From NCBI GenBank assembly GCA_020744425.1, contig JAGMUV010000077.1, forward strand, positions 1 to 10,975: 10,975 bases of DNA. The letters run 5' to 3'. The translations under genes were made by a program, and so were the position numbers. Source of the stretch: Dactylonectria macrodidyma. Lineage: Eukaryota; Ascomycota; Sordariomycetes; Hypocreales; Nectriaceae. Position 1 is the first letter of the stretch, and each line of letters starts with the position of its first letter. Below the pieces are notes generated by a model, which worked only from the letters and a program-made list of their open reading frames with translations, did no database searches and was not told the origin of the DNA. Shown in pieces: positions 9,034 to 10,975 of this stretch.

Positions 9034-9331
9034 TATTCGCTATTAAAACCACTATTCAGACTTTTATTTCTATACTGCCACGTTTCTATATTATGTGTTT
9101 GCATTGCTTGAGTTGTCTTAAGACGAAGGACTCGATTGATTGGTTGACCTAGTTACAGATAGACTCTTATCCCTCCTCCCTTAACCACTAGGAACCAACC
9201 TTCCTCCGCCAAATCCTTCAACCCATCGCAGTCGATGTCAGAAGCGACCGCAGGATTCCCTTGGTTTCTAATGCGTTAGTCGTTTTGCGCGTTAATAATG
9301 GCTATGTTTCTTATGACTTGCATTATCCACC
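9034..9331 (+). repeat. ~300-bp repeat, second copy, lightly mutated
   Basis: Same unit as 8727-9033, but with CpA, TpG and CpG largely kept; 9100-9300 is the most GC-rich stretch of the window. It is therefore close to the unmutated sequence and is the best query for finding what this repeat is. It ends near GCATTATCC, where the first copy is instead followed by a new unit. The sequence continues without a break into the decayed ORF-like segment. A non-LTR, LTR or MITE nature could not be decided. Confidence 0.88.
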
Positions 9332-9657
9332 CCTTATTAATATTAGTTAGTGACTTAAAGAATGCTATTTCTTCTAAAGATATTTTAGATACTGGCTTTA
9401 TTACTAATTGCCTTAAGAAGTATTATTCGTTTTTAATCTAGTTCTTAAATTATTAGTTACTTCTAAAGAGGCATAGTCTTAAGAACACCTTAGTCTTAAA
9501 GATTACTAAAGTAACTTACTTACTATTAAAGAGTTACTAAGTCTTAATAGTTCTAATTTCTTTAAAATTATATCCTATTACTATAGCCTTTAGCTTATTA
9601 AAGGTTTCTATATTCTTACTAAGCTTAGTATCTAGGTTATATATAGAGAGAGTATAA
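9298..9657. pseudogene. Decayed ORF-like segment, strand undecided
   Basis: On the plus strand an ATG at 9298 opens 47 codons to a TAG near 9439. Beyond it the same frame runs on to about 9657, broken only by TAG/TAA codons that a single C-to-T change from Gln would give. On the minus strand a frame entering near 9655 reads S-I-Y-N-L-D-T-K-L-S-K-N-I-E-T-F-N-K and continues toward 9270 with more stops, also Gln-like. The minus frame has the more protein-like composition; the plus frame is very Leu-rich. An inverted, more mutated copy of the middle part forms 1-209. I do not recognise either product. It could be noncoding sequence that merely looks open. Confidence 0.35.
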
Positions 9658-9766
9658 TAATTACTAAAACCTGAGTTATTAAGAGTGTAGAGTGTATTAT
9701 GCTAGATATTTATTATAGTATTTGTTATAGGTTGGTTAGATTGTGAAGAGGTGATTGGTCTCTGAT

Positions 9767-9851
9767 GAGCTGAATTGTGATGTGACTAGAATTATAAAGA
9801 GCTGAATTGCGACTTAGAACTGCGACGAGGTAACTTGGAATGCGACGAAAG
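9767..9851 (+). repeat. Degenerate short direct repeats
   Basis: GAGCTGAATTG(T/C)GA occurs at 9767-9780 and 9799-9812. GAACTGCGACGAGG at 9818-9831 is echoed by GAATGCGACGAAAG at 9838-9851. The spacings (32 and 20 bases) are not equal, so this is a worn array rather than a clean tandem repeat. In the downstream copy (about 10605-10675) the pattern has collapsed to AATTATAATAA-like sequence. Confidence 0.7.
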
Positions 9852-9866
9852 CCCTTATAGGGCTTT
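9848..9866. other. Perfect 8-bp hairpin
   Basis: AAAGCCCT at 9848-9855 pairs with AGGGCTTT at 9859-9866 around a 3-base TAT loop. In the second copy (about 10675-10692) C-to-T and G-to-A changes break part of the pairing. It resembles a bacterial intrinsic terminator in shape, but the fungal context argues against that function. Confidence 0.75.
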
Positions 9867-9893
9867 TATCGTATGACGATTTTGCCTTCTGAC

Positions 9894-9945
9894 ATCTAGC
9901 TTTTCTATCTAGCTTTTCTATCTAGCTTTTCTATCTAGCTTTCTA
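9894..9945 (+). repeat. 13-bp minisatellite
   Basis: ATCTAGCTTTTCT is repeated exactly at 9894-9906, 9907-9919 and 9920-9932, followed by a degenerate unit at 9933-9945. The paralogous array at 10719-10757 has one unit fewer, so the unit number changed after the duplication. Confidence 0.95.
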
Positions 9946-10082
9946 GCTGCTTAACGCATCTCGAAGGGTTAATTAGGATAGCAAGGCTTGTACCCTAATG
10001 CAGTAAAAACTCTAGTCATTCTGAGTTACTATTGCCTTAGGCTTGGGTTTTAGGCCCTTATACTATTATTCACTATTAGTTA

Positions 10083-10097
10083 TTTTTTTTTTTTTTT
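10083..10097 (+). repeat. T15 homopolymer
   Basis: A run of 15 T in repeat A. At the matching place in repeat B the sequence is TTATTATTATTATT, so the run is not shared. Its length is likely variable and open to sequencing error. Confidence 0.9.
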
Positions 10098-10160
10098 ACT
10101 GTTTAACCTCTGGCCCCTCTCTGAGTATGCGCTGCCAAAGGACCATAACCTTAATAATCT

Positions 10161-10340
10161 ATATATTATAGCTCTTTAGGTATTAAAGAAAGCATTATTA
10201 ATAGTTATTATTTCTTTTTTTACTTCCTTTTAAGCTAATTCTTTTTAATAAGACTTACTCTATTTTAATCTATAAGATTATATTTTATTTAATAAAGCTT
10301 ATAAGAATAGGTTCTTCTAAAGAATATAATAACTAAAGAT
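10161..10340 (+). repeat. Dispersed ~180-bp segment, copy of inverted 535-712
   Basis: Partner of the inverted segment in the left arm. Here it follows repeat A directly. It includes ATAAAGCTTATAAGAATAGG and is slightly less mutated than its left partner. No coding frame or terminal repeats were seen. Confidence 0.72.
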
Positions 10341-10574
10341 TATTAATTAAATAAGCTTTTTATAATTAAGTGAATTAAACTTAGCCTTTATTATAAGTCT
10401 TAAGCTAAATAGATAAGATGCTTTTTATAGTTTAAAAAAGTAAGCTTTAAATTTTCTTTAATTCTTTTAGTTAGTATATATATAAGATAATTCTTATATA
10501 CTAGTATTAATAGAGTTTACTAAGCTATTATATAATATACTATATATATTATATTATTTATTTAATTAAAGAGG
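10341..10574. other. AT-rich spacer, nothing recognised
   Basis: About 230 bases between the dispersed segment and repeat B. It has no open frame, terminal repeat or tRNA-like fold that I could see. From about 10520 it loosely resembles the sequence before repeat A (9680-9723), so the B duplication may start a little earlier than marked. Confidence 0.5.
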
Positions 10575-10975
10575 GTTATTATAAGTTAGTTATATTATAA
10601 TTTAAATTATAATAAAAGAATTATAAAATAATAATTATTATAATTTAGAATTATAATAAGCTTAGAATATAATAAACCCTTATAAGGCTTTTATTATATA
10701 ATGATTTTGCCTTTTAATATCTAGCTTTTCTATTTAGCTTTTCTATTTAGCTTTATAGTTACTTAATGCATTTTAAAGAGTTAATTAAAATAGTAAGGCT
10801 TACACTCTAATATAATAAAACTCTAGTTATTTTAAATTATTATTACTTTAGGCTTAGGTTTTAAGCCTTTATACTATTATTTATTATTAATTATTTTATT
10901 ATTATTATTTAACCTCTAGCCTCTCTTTAAGTATGCGCTATTAAGGACTATAACTTTAATAAATTTATTATCTAT
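10575..10975 (+). repeat. Repeat B, heavily mutated copy, cut by the window end
   Basis: Direct copy of 9724-10168 with extensive C-to-T and G-to-A change. It keeps GTATGCGCT near 10931 and two full 13-bp units plus a partial one at 10719-10757. It runs to the last base of the window. The contrast with repeat A shows that one copy was mutated far more than the other. Confidence 0.87.

Larger units (their letters stand above)
1..9060. other. RIP-mutated AT-rich block
   Basis: Nearly the whole stretch is A/T. The remaining C is found mainly before T or C, and CpA, TpG and CpG are very rare. This is the expected result of repeat-induced point mutation, the premeiotic ascomycete defence that turns C into T in duplicated DNA. 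Three things support it directly. Paired repeats in the window differ by C-to-T and G-to-A. Catalytic Asp codons of the transposase and reverse transcriptase relics read as Asn. Stops in the decayed frames fall where Gln or Trp codons are expected. CpG loss goes with CpA loss, so the process here was not restricted to CpA, or methylated CpG deamination added to it. The pyrimidine tract at 209-364 and the miniature element at 1440-1861 are local exceptions. Confidence 0.88.
9724..10168 (+). repeat. Repeat A, lightly mutated copy of 10575-10975
   Basis: This aligns with 10575-10975 in the same orientation, about 850 bases downstream. Landmarks shared by both are AACCTCT(G/A)GCC, GTATGCGCT and the 13-bp array. 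Differences are overwhelmingly C-to-T and G-to-A in the downstream copy, plus one lost 13-bp unit and small indels. This copy holds degenerate direct repeats, a perfect hairpin, a minisatellite and a T15 run, described separately. No ORF of note and no rRNA or tRNA fold was recognised. Confidence 0.87.

Noticed and set aside
8727..9331. Paired LTRs of the gypsy element
   Set aside because: Both copies lie side by side on the same flank, and the left-flank copies are inverted, whereas LTRs must be direct repeats at opposite ends.
9298..9441. Intact 47-codon gene starting at ATG 9298
   Set aside because: It ends at a Gln-like stop with the frame continuing beyond, has no recognisable motif, and its inverted counterpart is destroyed; listed only as a decayed segment.
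9761..9850. Hammerhead ribozyme core (CTGATGAG ... CGAAA)
   Set aside because: The two core pieces are about 80 bases apart and the sequences next to them do not pair into a stem II; a chance match.
9848..9866. Bacterial-type intrinsic terminator
   Set aside because: The hairpin is real but the window is fungal nuclear DNA without an upstream gene.
1..10975. Mitochondrial DNA, because of the very high A/T content
   Set aside because: Nuclear transposon relics, CpA/CpG depletion and C-to-T/G-to-A asymmetry between repeats fit RIP; no mitochondrial genes, tRNAs or intron-type ORFs were seen.

Overview
This is a fungal nuclear window with no intact protein-coding gene. I read it as an AT-rich, repeat-induced-point-mutation (RIP) isochore of a filamentous ascomycete (Pezizomycotina). 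The evidence is in the sequence. Most of it is A/T, and CpA, TpG and CpG are nearly absent, while CpT, CpC and GpC survive. Repeat copies within the window differ almost only by C-to-T and G-to-A changes. Decayed reading frames carry stops exactly where Gln or Trp codons would have become TAA or TAG. The species cannot be named.

Layout. (1) 1-830 is a left arm made of repeat pieces, all in inverted orientation to repeats at the right end, and interrupted by a 155-base pyrimidine tract (209-364). (2) About 831-8727 is the relic of a Ty3/gypsy LTR retrotransposon on the minus strand. It has a gag zinc knuckle near 7602-7643, reverse transcriptase at about 5780-6460, RNase H split around 3255-3652 and 5514-5700, then integrase and a C-terminal region down to about 1035, with a candidate polypurine tract and 3' LTR at about 831-1034. 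(3) Two DNA elements are nested in it. One is a 1.86-kb Fot1/pogo-type transposon (about 3653-5512), whose DD35D transposase is readable but dead; it split the RNase H domain. The other is a 422-bp TA-flanked miniature element (1440-1861) with 26-bp terminal inverted repeats and a 17-bp motif repeated three times at one end. (4) 8727-9331 holds two tandem copies of a ~300-bp repeat, the first heavily mutated and the second much less so. (5) 9332-10168 is the least mutated stretch. It holds a decayed ORF-like segment, degenerate direct repeats, a perfect hairpin and a 13-bp minisatellite. (6) 10575-10975 is a heavily mutated second copy of 9724-10168, running off the window end.

The order of events I infer is: retrotransposon, then the Fot1-like insertion, then RIP of both; the miniature element either came later or escaped RIP. 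The flanking repeats were rearranged into an inverted-arm structure. The 9050-10160 island either arrived after the main RIP episode or escaped it. Nothing here works as a gene system today; the interest lies in the genome-defence record and the repeat architecture.
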